Shown: one piece after another, positions 45,030-56,460 of the stretch
Layout: the number at the start of each line of letters is the position of its first letter
How positions within the stretch are numbered: position 1 is the first letter of the stretch
Assembly: GCF_003144245.1 (NCBI RefSeq)
Contig: NW_020289987.1
Span: 186,001-250,000 of the forward strand
Direction: 5' to 3'
Length of the DNA: 64,000 nucleotides
DNA from: Jaminaea rosea
Taxonomy: Eukaryota; Basidiomycota; Exobasidiomycetes; Microstromatales
Notes under the pieces: generated by a model
Databases searched by the model: none
The model's input: the letters and a program-made list of their open reading frames with translations, nothing else
What the model was told of the DNA's origin: nothing
Made by a program: the position numbers and the translations under genes

Positions 45030-47378
45030 ATGACCGATAGATCAGTCAAGGGCGGCAGCAGCAGTGGTGAGGATGGCACTGTTCAGGCCAGCTCCTCATC
45101 TGGCATTGCGCCTTTGCTCCCACCGACGCCCCCTGGGGTATCACCTCTCCGCCTCCTCATCATTCACATAGACCATGGTGGCCTGCTTCACCGGCTCACC
45201 CTCCCGCCGACTCGTCCATCCTCACTCAGCAGTGAAGAGCTCCGCACTCATATCGGGCAACGACTAAGCATTCCTCGGCACGAGTTCGACATCGAGTGGG
45301 TGGACGACGATAATAATCTGTCCTACATCATTGATGATGATAGTCTGCAGGAGGCCTTCGAATTCTTTATGCCCAGTCGGAGCGACGGGTGCTTGCAGGA
45401 TGAAGTTGGTGCTGCAAAGGCAAGTGCTTGCTCTTCGTCCTCCTCATCGTCCTCAGTAGCATCGTCGACTGGCCCGCCGATCGAGCTTCAGCTGCGCATC
45501 AGGTTGTGCACTCGAATCTCGCTGAGCGACTCGAGTGGGCCGAGTGAGAGTGGCAAGAGTACGAGTTCGGCAAGTTCGACGAGTAGCTCTTGGTGGAACG
45601 TCAATAATGAGGAGGACAGCGCGTTCAACGATCTAAATCAAGCGAGCTCACAGGCGAGCGACGCTGGCGAAGGGGGCCAGACCTGGGAGCATGTTCGGCG
45701 AGGAGGTGCAAGAGGAGACGGGCGCTCGCCGAGCAAGACCTCGTCGTCGAGCGCCGCTAGTTCGTCAAGACTACCGCCTCTCAATGGCAGACAGAGGATG
45801 GCAGAGTACACCGGGCGCCACGACGACGAGTCGGACGAGGAGGAAGAAGGCACAGAGTACGCATACAGCCTCGAAGGAAGCAGCATAGCAGCGAGCCTGC
45901 TGCCCTCAAACAGCTCGTCGGCAACACATCTCGGAATACGCTGCATTGTTTGCGACGCAATGCCGATACAAGGGCCACGCTACCTCTGCCTTGTCTGCCC
46001 ACACGGCATCTCCTTCTGTGGTCGCTGTGAGGATACTGGGAGAGCAATCCAGCACGGCCCCCACCTGGCGACGCACCCTCTCGTAAAGCTTGTCGTTGCA
46101 GGGTCCAATGGCGAAACCGGCCGTTCATCGCCATCGACAAACAACGAAGCAATTGCTTCTACCCTCGTCAAAGCAGCGCAACAGCTGAGCATTGGACGTG
46201 GGACGGGCCAAGTAGCGGCTGCCGCTGCTGCCTCATCGGCAGACTCGCAGTCCTCACTCGCGCTCCTTCCTTCAGCAACTCATTCGTCCTTACCTTTAGC
46301 GCATGATGTACTCTGCTCCTTCTGCTCAGAGCCGATTGTCGGGGCACGCTACTTGTGCGCCAATTGCCCTTTGGACCTCCCCACACCTGAAGACTCAGTG
46401 ACGCCAACGGGCGCGGCGCCGGCGTCCTCGAACGGGTGCACAGAGGAAAGCTCCCTTCTATCGCAGTCGTCCCCAAGTTCTCCGCCGCCAGTTCTCATCC
46501 TCACTCCGCATGAAGGCTTCAACCTCTGCTCCTCGTGTGAGCAACACAGCCTGAGCGTGCACGACCCGGACCATTTCTTCATCCGGATCCCAAGCCTGGC
46601 CATTGCGCCTTCAGCGGATGGCCAAGGCAGCGTCACAGCTCGCAGTGCTCCGTTGCCACTTCGGCTCAATCCCTACTTGACGATCCAGCACCGCACTGAA
46701 GGATTGCTGCCTACCCTGTATCGGAGCGATGACTTGGGGTGGGAAGAGGCGAAGCGCGCGATGCTACAGGGAGGAGGCGATGCCGCGACGCCTGGGCAGC
46801 GCTGCGTGTTGCGCTCGTATGCCAACAATGCGGCAATGGCACTTGGTCGGCTTGCGCAGACTGCTGAGTCAAATGGTGGAAGCAGCGGCGAGGACGCCGA
46901 AGCTGCTCGTGCAAATCGAAATCGCCTGTTTGGGCGCTGGCGCTCTACGAGCTCGATCTCCAGCTCGGGCTCCAGCAGTACGTCGCCCGCCACTCCAACA
47001 GGCGGCCTGGCTCGGCCACGAAGCGTCTCCCCCTCTTTGGCCCTCCACCATGAATCTGCTTACGTCTCGTCGCTCATCCACCCAAATATATTCTGCGACG
47101 TCTGCTTCAACGTCGTTGAGGGCAGCTGGCTGCGATGCACTTCGTGCGTCTCGTCGTACGATGTATGCCAGGACTGCGCCAGGAGGGGCATTGCCTTCGA
47201 GCAGCACCACAGGTCGCATGCGTTTGCGGTCTTCAAGCGGTCGGTGGACTTAGATCTCTTCAGGAGCTTGGTGGATCATGCGGCTAGGCTTGAAATTGGT
47301 GCGGAGGCTGGGGATGGGGAGGCTGGTGGGGGAGAGAGCTGGCCGGGACAAGCTATGCTGCCCTTTCCACTTGTTTGA
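45030..47378 (+). CDS. PB1 and triple ZZ-type zinc finger protein (p62/NBR1-like)
   Basis: Single exon, 782 residues. A PB1 domain (about 38-114) has the acidic loop (EWVDDDNNLSYIIDDDSL) used to bind basic PB1 faces. Three ZZ-type fingers follow: residues 304-350 (CIVCDAMPIQGPRYLCLVC), 428-515 (CSFCSEPIVGARYLCANC, split by an insert before the second half) and about 695-740 (CDVCFNVVEGSWLRCTSC). The order PB1 then ZZ is that of p62/SQSTM1 and NBR1 autophagy receptors. Two W-x-x-V motifs next to acidic residues (W188-V191 in WWNV, W219-V222 in WEHV) could bind Atg8. No UBA or FW domain is visible at the C-terminus. The receptor role is inference. Confidence 0.8.
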   Translation: MTDRSVKGGSSSGEDGTVQASSSSGIAPLLPPTPPGVSPLRLLIIHIDHGGLLHRLTLPPTRPSSLSSEELRTHIGQRLSIPRHEFDIEWVDDDNNLSYIIDDDSLQEAFEFFMPSRSDGCLQDEVGAAKASACSSSSSSSSVASSTGPPIELQLRIRLCTRISLSDSSGPSESGKSTSSASSTSSSWWNVNNEEDSAFNDLNQASSQASDAGEGGQTWEHVRRGGARGDGRSPSKTSSSSAASSSRLPPLNGRQRMAEYTGRHDDESDEEEEGTEYAYSLEGSSIAASLLPSNSSSATHLGIRCIVCDAMPIQGPRYLCLVCPHGISFCGRCEDTGRAIQHGPHLATHPLVKLVVAGSNGETGRSSPSTNNEAIASTLVKAAQQLSIGRGTGQVAAAAAASSADSQSSLALLPSATHSSLPLAHDVLCSFCSEPIVGARYLCANCPLDLPTPEDSVTPTGAAPASSNGCTEESSLLSQSSPSSPPPVLILTPHEGFNLCSSCEQHSLSVHDPDHFFIRIPSLAIAPSADGQGSVTARSAPLPLRLNPYLTIQHRTEGLLPTLYRSDDLGWEEAKRAMLQGGGDAATPGQRCVLRSYANNAAMALGRLAQTAESNGGSSGEDAEAARANRNRLFGRWRSTSSISSSGSSSTSPATPTGGLARPRSVSPSLALHHESAYVSSLIHPNIFCDVCFNVVEGSWLRCTSCVSSYDVCQDCARRGIAFEQHHRSHAFAVFKRSVDLDLFRSLVDHAARLEIGAEAGDGEAGGGESWPGQAMLPFPLV

Positions 47379-47598
47379 GTGTAGTTGATAGGACACCTTT
47401 CATTCTGTCACCGTGTACAATATCGCCAATTTCGAAGCAGGCTCTGATTGCACCGTAGCCACGGCCGACTCCCGGCCACGTGAGCCAGTCCGCCCGCCCA
47501 CTGGTCCGGCATCCGGCTCTCGACGAGTTCGATGCGCCGGTGGTGGTTGCTGCATACATCCTGCCTTGGCTCCTCGTCGTCATTCACCTCACTCCAAA

Positions 47599-48794
47599 AT
47601 GCCCCTCACCACAACCCTGACAGAGGCCCTCTCTCTGCGTGTCCCCGTAGTCCAAGGTGGCATGCAATGGGTCGGCGTGCCTCAACTAGTGGCCGCAGTG
47701 TGCAATGCCGGCGGTCTAGGCATCCTCACGGCCCTCACCCAGCCTTCACCCGACGCCCTGCGAAGTGCGATCAGAGAAACAAAGTCCCTCCTCCGACCTG
47801 AGGTCCTCAATCGATGCCAACGCTACAATCTACCCTTTGCCGTCAACATTACCCTCCTCCCCAGCATCAACCCGCCGGACTATGCGGGCTTTGCGCGGGC
47901 GGCCATCGAGGAGGGAGTTAGGATATTCGAGACTGCAGGCAACAACCCTGGGCCGCTGATCAAAGAATTGAAGAAGGAAGGAGCATATGTTCTCCACAAG
48001 TGCACGACTATCAAGCATGCGATCAGTAGTCAGAAGATGGGCGTTGATTGTCTGAGTATCGATGGGTGAGTGCGGGCAAAGGGGCATGCGAGCGCTTCAC
48101 CGAGATCATTCGTTCACTGACTCTCTCCACCCACGTGTAGGTGGGAGTGCGCCGGTCATCCTGGTAATCAACCCCTCGGCGGACTCGTCCTGTTGGCTCG
48201 AGCATCAGAATCGCTCCATCTGCCTTACATCGCAAGCGGTGGTATCGCAAATGGCCAGGGCCTCGCCGCCGCTCTTTCCCTTGGAGCCTGTGGGGTCAAC
48301 ATGGGCACGAGGTTCTTGGCGACAAAAGAGGCCGTGATCCACGAGAATGTCAAAAACTGCATGGTGGGAGCCACTGAGCTTGACACCGTACATATCCTGA
48401 CCAGCTTCAAGAATACAGCCAGGGTGTACAAGAACAAGGTGAGACGCGCATGAGCAGTCTATCTGCTCACGGCCATCTTCGAGCTCACCTATCCTCTCTC
48501 GTCTCGTCCGCACAGGTTGCTGAGGAAGTCGTCCGCCTCGAGTCTCAAGGGGCTGCCTTTCCAGAAGTTCAACCCCTCGTTTCCGGGCAAAGAGGACGTC
48601 GCGTCTACACGGAAGGGGACGTCGAAGCTGGCGTCTGGAGTGCCTCTCCCGTTCTGGGGCTCATTCACGACGTGCCGACATGCCAGGAGCTGCTTGATAC
48701 CATGGAGAGAGATGCGGAGGAGAGGATCGAGAGAATGGCAGGATTGGTGGCACGGAAGAATGGGGCGGGCCAGAAGAGGGAGGCAAGACTGTAG
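47599..48794 (+). CDS. Nitronate monooxygenase (2-nitropropane dioxygenase family)
   Basis: Three exons (47599-48065, 48141-48438, 48516-48794) give 347 residues. The TIM-barrel start MPLTTTLTEALSLRVPVVQG and GGMQWVGVPQLVAAVCNAGG fit the family. Next come the FMN loop, the catalytic His162 in WECAGHPG, and the phosphate-binding IASGGIANGQGLAAAL and GACGVNMGTRFLATKEA. The enzyme is an FMN flavoprotein that oxidises alkyl nitronates to carbonyl compounds and nitrite. The intron phases (2 and 0) restore the conserved GWECAGHPG block exactly. It converges on the DDHD gene with 87 bp between stops. Confidence 0.92.
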
Positions 48795-48881
48795 ACGGTG
48801 CGAAATCGAGGATGTGGCTACCATTACAGGGCTCAGAAGAGAGGCGTATGTATATCGACAGATAGAGCCGCTTGGGTATGA

Positions 48882-51800
48882 TCAATTCTTTAGCTTGTCT
48901 CCCTTCGATTCCTTCATTCCCCCATCGTTCTTCTTCAACCCTTTGATAGGGGGCACGAGTGTCACCTCTTCCTTTTTTGGACCATCACCCTGCTGCCCCT
49001 TCTGGCCCTCCTCACTATCAAACACTTGCGTCAACACCAAGCTCACAAAGCTCTTGCTTCCCCAATAGCTCTGATGGGCCCCAAGCATCGCCGTCGTCTT
49101 GGTCAGCGTCGAGTCAAACCTGCTCACGACGTCAGAGACATAGCTGTAATCGAGGCAGCCATGCGAGTTGAGAGCACGAAAGCGTCGCTCTGCGCGTGCG
49201 TAGGAGTCGAGGAGGGTCGAGAGGGAGTGTGAGGCAGTACTCGATGAGGAGGCGCCGGCGGTAGTAGCGGCCGAGTCGCGTCTCGTGTCCTCGTGTGCGG
49301 CATCCTTTGCCAGCCGAAGCGGCAGTGACTCCTTAACGTCATGCCCGCTCTCGACGCGCACAGGCGTGACGATCCCTGATGGCAGTTCCGAAGGCGGGCC
49401 CGAGTTACTGTCGTGACTCTTCTTCGTCTTCTGGCCTTCCTCGTCTTTCTTGTCCCCGACTTTGTTCGCCATCCAGTCCTTGAGCTTGTCCTTGTTCCCG
49501 TCATCGACTCGTTCGTCGCGGGTCTCGCCCCACCTCAGGGGAGGTGAGGTGGATGAGGTAAGGCCGCCTTTGTCTTCGGAGTGCACATCGTCCTGCTGGC
49601 CCTCCTTCTGGTCATGCTCTCCCACAGCCGCCTTGCCCCACACGCTGGCGAAAGGCTTCTGCTTGTCAAAGAAGCTGCTGACTGACATACGTGGTGGCCC
49701 CTTGAGTGTGTCTAGTATAGCGGCTACAGCTCCAGGCAGCGGTGTGGGTCTGAGGTGCTTTGCGTACTCGCGGTCCACCGCTGCGGAGATGCGGTAGGCG
49801 ACAGGGTCGCTTTCGTTGTAAATGTTGTAGAGATTGCCCCTGAGGGACATGCAGCCGTACTTTCCTCCCTCACCGTTGCCGCCGCTACCAGTAGCATCAC
49901 CGCTGTTGCATTCTCCCTCGTTTGAGCAGTCGCTGCTCGCATCTTCGCCGATGCTGGTCTTAGCTGGCGTGGTGCGGCGTGCGATGAGTTGACCCCCACC
50001 CAAGAGGAGGAAGAGGCCTAATGGCGAGCCAACAAGGAAAAGGTGCGTCGTATCGAAGAGCAGCCGCTCCTTCTGTGCCTTTGCCACCTCATCGTTCGAC
50101 ATCTCATCCAGCCGGGGTACATGCGTCGGCTGCTGGCTCAGTATATCCGCTGCCAAGACGGACCCCAGCGAGTGGCCAATGATGCTCACCTGCCCGCCCT
50201 TCTCCAGCCATCCAGGGTTGCGTCGCACCCAGAGCCTGTAGCACCTGTTCAGCTCTGCGATGACGGCCTTGATGAACTTGGCCTTGTAGATTGGGCTCAG
50301 GTAAAAGGGCACATCGAGAATGACCTTGCTCACCACGTTCCGAACGAGCGGCATCGTTGCCTGATTGGTCACGTCCTCCAATCCAAAGTGATTATCGTTG
50401 CCTTCAGACCTGTGCTCGAAGTCTATGCCTCTCCGCCAGCAGACTGGCAGAAATTGAGCACGACGTCCACGAGCGAGACGGCGTATGCCCGAGTCCTGAC
50501 ATCGCTCCTTGGAGACAGAGCGGAGCTTTGCACAGTCATGCGTGAAGTCGATGGACTCGAAATCGTCGCGCAGGCCTTGGCCTATACCGTGAATCACCAG
50601 GACGAGGTGGACGGGGTCGTCTGCGAGGTCGTCCATCCCTTTGGAGTCTTGCTCGGGCTGCGTTGAGGCTGCACCTTCGTCTTCGTCGTTGTCGTCGTCG
50701 GGTTCCTGCTCACTGTCATCACCGTCACCACCTTCATCGTCGTCATCGTTGTCCTTATCCTTTGACGCCCTCTTCTTCGCCTCGCTGTCTGGCTCAACAG
50801 CCTTCTCCGTACTCCTCTGCTTCCCTTTTCTTCTTGTCTCCTCACGCGCATCACCATCGCTATACCCAAAGGCTCGAAGAACGGCGTATCCAGGTCGCAT
50901 CCAAGCGTCACTGGACGGCCAGAGCTTAGCAGCGAAGCCCTCATTCTCTGCTTTGCTCTCTTGACCTTTCCCCGTGCTCGAGGCTTCCTGAGAGCCATAC
51001 CCTCCACCGCCAGCCTTAGGCTTATGTTCATCAGGCTGAGCTGCCCCCGCTCTCCCCGTAGGTCGGACCTTCTCATTCACCTTCTCCTCCCGGTCTTTGT
51101 CGCCCTCGGAGCGCCAAGGCATATCCGGCAAATCAAAGAGGTTCCGACTCCACAGGTCTTTTCCCTCTTCGCTCAGCGTTCGCCTCTCCACCTCGTCGAA
51201 GCCGCGTAGCACTGTAAATCCTCCTACGAGGGAGACGATCCTTCCTCGTAGATCTTGCGTGAAGACTTGACCCTCTACAGGAGAGGTGAAGCATACGCGT
51301 CCCTTCCCCGAGGAAGTGCCTTTGCTGCGGATCTCGATGAAGCGAGTCTTGGCCTCTTCCTTGTCGCCCTTCTTCTGATGGTCATCCTCATCCTCCGCCG
51401 GCAACTTCCACGCCTCTGTCTCCTTCCAAGCCCCCTCAAGGTCCGTAGCAAATCCGCTCTCCCAGCTCACAGGCGAGTAAGAGCCACGCATTTCCGACCA
51501 GTAGAACCAAGTACTCCTCACGACCTTGAGCAGCACCCCCTTGAAGAAGGCAGGGTAGAGGTGCATCTCCACCAGGTCTACATCAAAGAGACTGTCCTCC
51601 AGTACAGGGACAATCGCTCGGCGAGCGGACTCGGGTTCGTCTGGATCCAAGATCTCCTCTACCATGGGCGGCGAGTCGGGGTCGTGATGTCGCTCCAAGT
51701 GCTCGGCGTCGTCTTCGCCGTCAGCATCGCTGCGTTGCTTGAGCTGATCTTTCTTTTCGTCGACTTCTTGAGAGGTCGAGTTAAGTCCAGGAACCCAAGA

Positions 51801-52166
51801 GGTGAGCTTGTCAGTCCAGCTTGGCTCCTCAGCATCTCGATGAGCTCGTTCGTTGGCGTCAGTAGGCTGTTCTCTTTCGCCTTCTTCATCATGAACCTCC
51901 TTCTGGTTTCCTTCCCTCCTCTTCTTCTCCTTCTTCTCCTTCTGCCTCCTTTCTGACTCCTGCTTCCACCATCTTTCGCCCCCCAAATCTTGGAAGCGCC
52001 CTTCTAGTCGCTCATCATCTGGAGCAGGGAAGGCAACCCAGTCGCCTCCCCCGTCGCGGGCGTAGAACCAGCGAGCTCGTGGAGGGGTTTGCGCTGAATT
52101 GTAAGAGGATGAGGTAGATGGCTCCTTCCCACCATCAGTGGACTTCTCGTTCTTCTCGTGGGCCAT
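48882..52166 (-). CDS. DDHD-domain phospholipase (phosphatidic acid-preferring PLA1 family)
   Basis: Single exon, 1094 residues from ATG 52166. The N-terminal WWE-like region reads ARWFYARDGGGDWVAFP and is followed by the domain block AIVPVLEDSLFDVDLVEMHL. The hydrolase core has HLVLVIHGIGQG, FLPVCWR and the nucleophile S666 in SIIGHSLGSVLAAD. A DDHD region follows: YNESDPVAYRI near residue 840 and the distal HGCLDYSYV and AMLGAHQSYWGSKSF. The relative in yeast is YOR022C (Ddl1). Such enzymes remove an acyl chain from phosphatidic acid and related lipids. Two long acidic, Lys/Glu-rich disordered inserts separate the parts. I saw no evidence of introns. Confidence 0.88.
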   Translation of the reverse strand: MAHEKNEKSTDGGKEPSTSSSYNSAQTPPRARWFYARDGGGDWVAFPAPDDERLEGRFQDLGGERWWKQESERRQKEKKEKKRREGNQKEVHDEEGEREQPTDANERAHRDAEEPSWTDKLTSWVPGLNSTSQEVDEKKDQLKQRSDADGEDDAEHLERHHDPDSPPMVEEILDPDEPESARRAIVPVLEDSLFDVDLVEMHLYPAFFKGVLLKVVRSTWFYWSEMRGSYSPVSWESGFATDLEGAWKETEAWKLPAEDEDDHQKKGDKEEAKTRFIEIRSKGTSSGKGRVCFTSPVEGQVFTQDLRGRIVSLVGGFTVLRGFDEVERRTLSEEGKDLWSRNLFDLPDMPWRSEGDKDREEKVNEKVRPTGRAGAAQPDEHKPKAGGGGYGSQEASSTGKGQESKAENEGFAAKLWPSSDAWMRPGYAVLRAFGYSDGDAREETRRKGKQRSTEKAVEPDSEAKKRASKDKDNDDDDEGGDGDDSEQEPDDDNDEDEGAASTQPEQDSKGMDDLADDPVHLVLVIHGIGQGLRDDFESIDFTHDCAKLRSVSKERCQDSGIRRLARGRRAQFLPVCWRRGIDFEHRSEGNDNHFGLEDVTNQATMPLVRNVVSKVILDVPFYLSPIYKAKFIKAVIAELNRCYRLWVRRNPGWLEKGGQVSIIGHSLGSVLAADILSQQPTHVPRLDEMSNDEVAKAQKERLLFDTTHLFLVGSPLGLFLLLGGGQLIARRTTPAKTSIGEDASSDCSNEGECNSGDATGSGGNGEGGKYGCMSLRGNLYNIYNESDPVAYRISAAVDREYAKHLRPTPLPGAVAAILDTLKGPPRMSVSSFFDKQKPFASVWGKAAVGEHDQKEGQQDDVHSEDKGGLTSSTSPPLRWGETRDERVDDGNKDKLKDWMANKVGDKKDEEGQKTKKSHDSNSGPPSELPSGIVTPVRVESGHDVKESLPLRLAKDAAHEDTRRDSAATTAGASSSSTASHSLSTLLDSYARAERRFRALNSHGCLDYSYVSDVVSRFDSTLTKTTAMLGAHQSYWGSKSFVSLVLTQVFDSEEGQKGQQGDGPKKEEVTLVPPIKGLKKNDGGMKESKGDKLKN

Positions 52167-52498
52167 AGATGACGGAAGGTAGAAGGTGGGGATCCGCACC
52201 AGTTGGGGATGAATGCTCGATTTGAGTAGATGGTGAAGAGGCAGATAACAGAGAAGCAAGCCACGAGCAGGCCCTTCAATTTGCACTCCACCTCCGCCTC
52301 AGTTCATTTTGGCCCCACTCCCGCCTCGGCGACTCAAGCATCTGTGAGACGGTGGTGTGAAAATCTCCGTACAGCACCGCAGGCCGAAATCTCCGCCTCA
52401 TTTTCTTCACGGCCCGAATCGACCTGCAACTCTTTGACGATGATGACTTGAGAGAGAAGGGCGACAATACAATTACAGGATCGTGCTGCGTAGCCACT
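52167..52498. promoter_or_regulatory. Gap between the DDHD gene start and the CLASP stop
   Basis: This 332 bp stretch should hold the DDHD promoter and the CLASP 3' UTR, both on the minus strand. I see nothing distinct. Confidence 0.35.
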
Positions 52499-55400
52499 CT
52501 ATGATGCATCCCCCTTCGCGACGTAGTACAGCACCAGGTCAAGCTGATCCCTCTTCAGCCCGCATTCGCCCAGCGCCTTCTGCAGCTTCTCACCCACGAC
52601 CTCTTCCCCTTCCTCTCCCTTGACGCCTCCATCGCCACGCACCGCAGCCACCAGCACCTTGACACTTTCTTGCCTCAATGCCACATTCCCCCTATCATTC
52701 AATGCGGACATTACCCAGCTCGAGGCGCGTGGCAGCTCGTCTTCCAGGATGACGGAGCTGGGCAGACGGGAGTAGAGGTGAGTCAGGGTGTTGAGGATGA
52801 GCAGGCGTGCATTTCCTTGGCCGCCATCTTCGAAGGCCGCCTGCCCTTCCGAGCGGAGTAAGCCCAGTCCTACGGCCGGCACCGTTCGGGTCGCCCAGGC
52901 TTCAAGCACTGCCTTCGCGGCGGCCGTATTCGCGCTGCTTGGCCCACCTGGCCCGCCCAGCTCGAACAGCCCAATCTTCACCAGCCTCCCTTCCAGTCCG
53001 AGTGCAGGGAAAAGGGGGAACTGATTCTCCACCAAGCGATGCAGCAGCACTTGCGCTGCCGCATTGCTCGACTCGTTGCTGGGAGGTGAGGTGAACCAGG
53101 TCTCGCAAGCAGAGAAGAGGAGCTCGAAGAGATGGCCTTCACGCCAGGCTTCGGTTTGCTGCTTTTCAAGTGCGGAGAGGCCATTGCTGTCGGAGCCGTC
53201 ATCGTCTTGCGAGTCGTTGACCTCGTCTTGAAGTCGCTCCTTCCCTCCCGCTCTCCCTATGCCCGCCCGTGAGCCGAGGGACATGCCGAGACCTCCTTTC
53301 CCCTCACTTTCTCCATCCCCTTGGCCTGCAGACTCAGCTGCTACGACTTTGAAGTTACTACTGAGCTTCGCGAGCTGCCTAAAGGTCTTCACATCAGCAC
53401 GACGCTGCTTCACCTCCTCCACCCAAGCAAGCGAGTCGGGCTTGCTCTTCAAAGGTGAGGCGGCCCTGCCTTCATCGGACAGGGAGAGGCGTGCGGCTCG
53501 GTTGAGAAACCAGCCTTGTCCCTTCGATGCAGCGTTGGTGGACGGCGTCTTGGGCGACGTCACGGTGGCTGCAGTGGCAGAGGCGGCGGCAGACTTGTCC
53601 TGCAAAGCCCCGATCACGTCCATTGGCTGTTGGCGAGCGGCTGGACTGGCTACCATCGAAGCGGGGCGGGGGAGTCGACTGCTCGCCGTCCGAGGGGTGG
53701 AGTCGTTGTTGCCTCGCGCAAAGATGCTCTCTCTAGTTCCTTGAAAAGACGAAGGAAGGGAGCCGTTACTCCTCGGTGCTTGCTTTTGCGCAATTTCGGT
53801 GCGGGCTCCGCTCCGACCGGTCAGAGGAGTTGCCATCGGAGCCATCAGGTCCATGGTAATACTCGCATCCACATCTGCGCTCTCATCCTCCCCGCCGTCC
53901 TCGTTCATGCCTCGTCTGCTTCTACCCGAGCTTGCGCCGCCGCCAAGCTGGACTGTATCATCGTCATCTCCGGCGTCATCGCGTGTCCAGAATCTCGATG
54001 TGCCCACTCCGCCGTCTGCTCGAGTTCCTCCGCTGTCCCTTGTGCTACTACTACTTTGTGCTTGACGGGTCATTCGCTGCGGTGAGGTCTCAGTCGGGGT
54101 GGCTTCCCCATCGTCGTCGTCGCTGTGCCTCGTACTATTCCCAGCACTCTCAAAAGAGGCGTCCCCTCGCTTCTCTTCCGCCTCGTCTCCGGCCTTTTGC
54201 GTCTCATCTCCTTCCTCCGGAGCAGCAGCAGCAGCAGCAGCAGCCTCTTCCTCCTCCTCAGCCCTTTTGGCTTCAGCCTCCTGCCTGCGCATCTCAGCCA
54301 TCCTGGCTGCCGCAGCCCGCTTAGCAGCTACAATTGCGCTGCTCGGCCCAGGACCACCGGTGGCACCGCCAGCACCGGGCTTGCGTGAGGGGACGAATTT
54401 GCTGGAAGGAGCGGCAGCTGCAGTGGCTGGTGAAGTTAGTTGACTTGAGGGCGCTGCACCTTGGGCGGCAGCTGCCTTCTGCGGGGACGCCGCGCTCCTG
54501 GAGGCCTGGCTAGCAGCATATGCAGCGTCGGCCGCGCCCATCCCCGCCACGACCTGCTTCCTAACACCAGCCTCTAATCTCTCCAGCATAGCCTCTCCCT
54601 CTCTCTTCCAGATGCGCCTGAAGGTGTAGAACGCCTCGCGTGCATTAGCCCTCACATCCTTGTTCTGGTCCGTAAGCCCCTTTGCCAAGAGCGTACTCAT
54701 CACATTGACCCCGTCATGGGACTCGAGCGCTCCCGGTGAGCACACACTTCTATTTTCGGGGTGGGCTGCGACGCTCAGCAGGGTACCCAGATGCTCCACC
54801 ATGGCCACTCTAGTGTGAACAGTCTTGTCCGCCATGCCGGCCGCGAGCCAGCCCATTACCTTCGAACGATAAGGGACATGCCGGAGCATGGCACCCGCAG
54901 CAGTCTGGGAGGCGGTTGCTACAATGCGCTTCGTAAAACCGGCCATGCGGAGCAGTCCGGGAAGGAGGATGTCGACGGCTGATTCGGGCATGGCAGTGGG
55001 AACATGGGATGTCTCGGCCATTTCTGCAACGAGGGCTATGCCGTGCAGGGCGAGGGTGGTTCGCAAGCTGCTGATGGCTTTCAGGATCCCTTCGGCCAAA
55101 ATGCGCGTCTCGTGCCCGAATGCCTCTGCGAGGGCTTGGCTCGGTTGGGACTTGAGTATGCCACGCAACTTGGCTATACTGGATTCGCGTTTAGCCCAGT
55201 TGTGTTCGGTCTCTTTGCCGTCGAAGAAGGGGAGAATGGAGGCCACGGTGCGCTCCAGGTCGCCACGGGATGCTAGATAGACGGGTGAGGCGGTCGCGGC
55301 TGGGATTGATGCGGCGGTGCTAGTTGAGGCGGGCACAGCAGTCTTACTCGATGTTGTGGGCTGTTCCGGGTGCGACAGAGGCGAAGCGTCGGCTTGCCCA

Positions 55401-56223
55401 CCAATGACGTCTCTGAGGATCCCCTCAGCTAGCGGCTTTCTCACGCCTTTGGCCTCCATCTCCCTCTTGAGATCCGCCTTAGCTGCCGCGCTGGCCGACA
55501 GGAAGAGTGCAACCAGCGTAGCCCGGGACGCCTCCCTGCAAGCGGAATCAGCGTCGCCGAGCAAGTCAACGAGAGTAGGAAGGAAAGGCTTGATAGGGAA
55601 CTTGGTGCTATAACTTCTCAGGGAGGCGAGAAGGCGACATGACTGCTCGCGGATCTTTGGAGATTTGGCACCCAGACCATTTTCTGTGATGAGGGACTCG
55701 AAGGTGCCAAGCGGCGTGTCTGACGAGGATGTGCGGCTAGAGGCGAGACCAGGAGGAGTAACGACAAGGGCGACCTTGCCCAGCTCGACGAGGCCTTTAA
55801 GCGCTGAGTCTCTGATACGCTCCCTTGCATCGCCTGCCCTCTCGAGTGAGGCCGGTGTGAGGTGAATGATGGCTGTCTGGACATGGCGCGAGCCATCGTG
55901 AGAGGTATCGAGGAGGCGCGCTACCAGAGGCACGAGGGCGAGGGCGGGGGAGAAGAGGTGCAAGTTGGAGCTCTTGAGGCAGGTCTTGAGTGGTTGGATA
56001 AAGACGGCTACATCGGATGATGACGTCGTGGCGCTGGTCTCTTGCAGTTGGTTGTGAATGCTAGAAAGGGCAGCCGTCTTTGCATCGACATCTGATGAGC
56101 GGGCGAGGTGAGCCAGGGGATTTCGGAGCGGCCTACGAGATGCATAGCATGACACTCACCTTGGGCTGCATTGAGCTCATCAGCCAATCTGTGCCACTCT
56201 TGCAGTCTATCCTCATCGTCCAT
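52499..56223 (-). CDS. CLASP-type microtubule-associated protein (Stu1/Cls1 family)
   Basis: Two exons (complement of 56160-56223 and 52499-56091), 1218 residues. The 68 nt intron (56092-56159) is frame-neutral at phase 1. Skipping it hides the true start MDDEDRLQEWHRLADELN. TOG-like HEAT repeats occupy residues about 1-250 and 300-560 (WAKRESSIAKLRGILKSQ, AFGHETRILAEGILKAISSL, GLTDQNKDVRANAREAFYTFRRIW), the CLASP_N signature. A basic Ser/Pro-rich linker (GPSSAIVAAKRAAAARMAEM) should bind microtubules. A C-terminal helical region (about 1000-1218) follows. CLASPs stabilise spindle midzone and kinetochore microtubules. It is divergent from the TFIIIC gene with 237 bp between starts. Confidence 0.85.
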
Positions 56224-56460
56224 GTTGCAGAGAGGCGGCAAACGGGCAGGTTTGGATGCGAAAGCAAACAGTGAGTGGAGCAGAGCGAGCGCCTCGAGGG
56301 GCGTCGCATCTTCGTCTTGATCGGCCTGGCGAGTGTTGATGTCGCCGCCGGGCGGACTGGCAGGTGGGCCTCTTTGGACGCGACTTCAGTCCGCCTTCTG
56401 GTTGGTTGCATCGTGCCATCCATCTCCTCTTTTGGCATCCATTGGGATAGTCGAGGCAGC

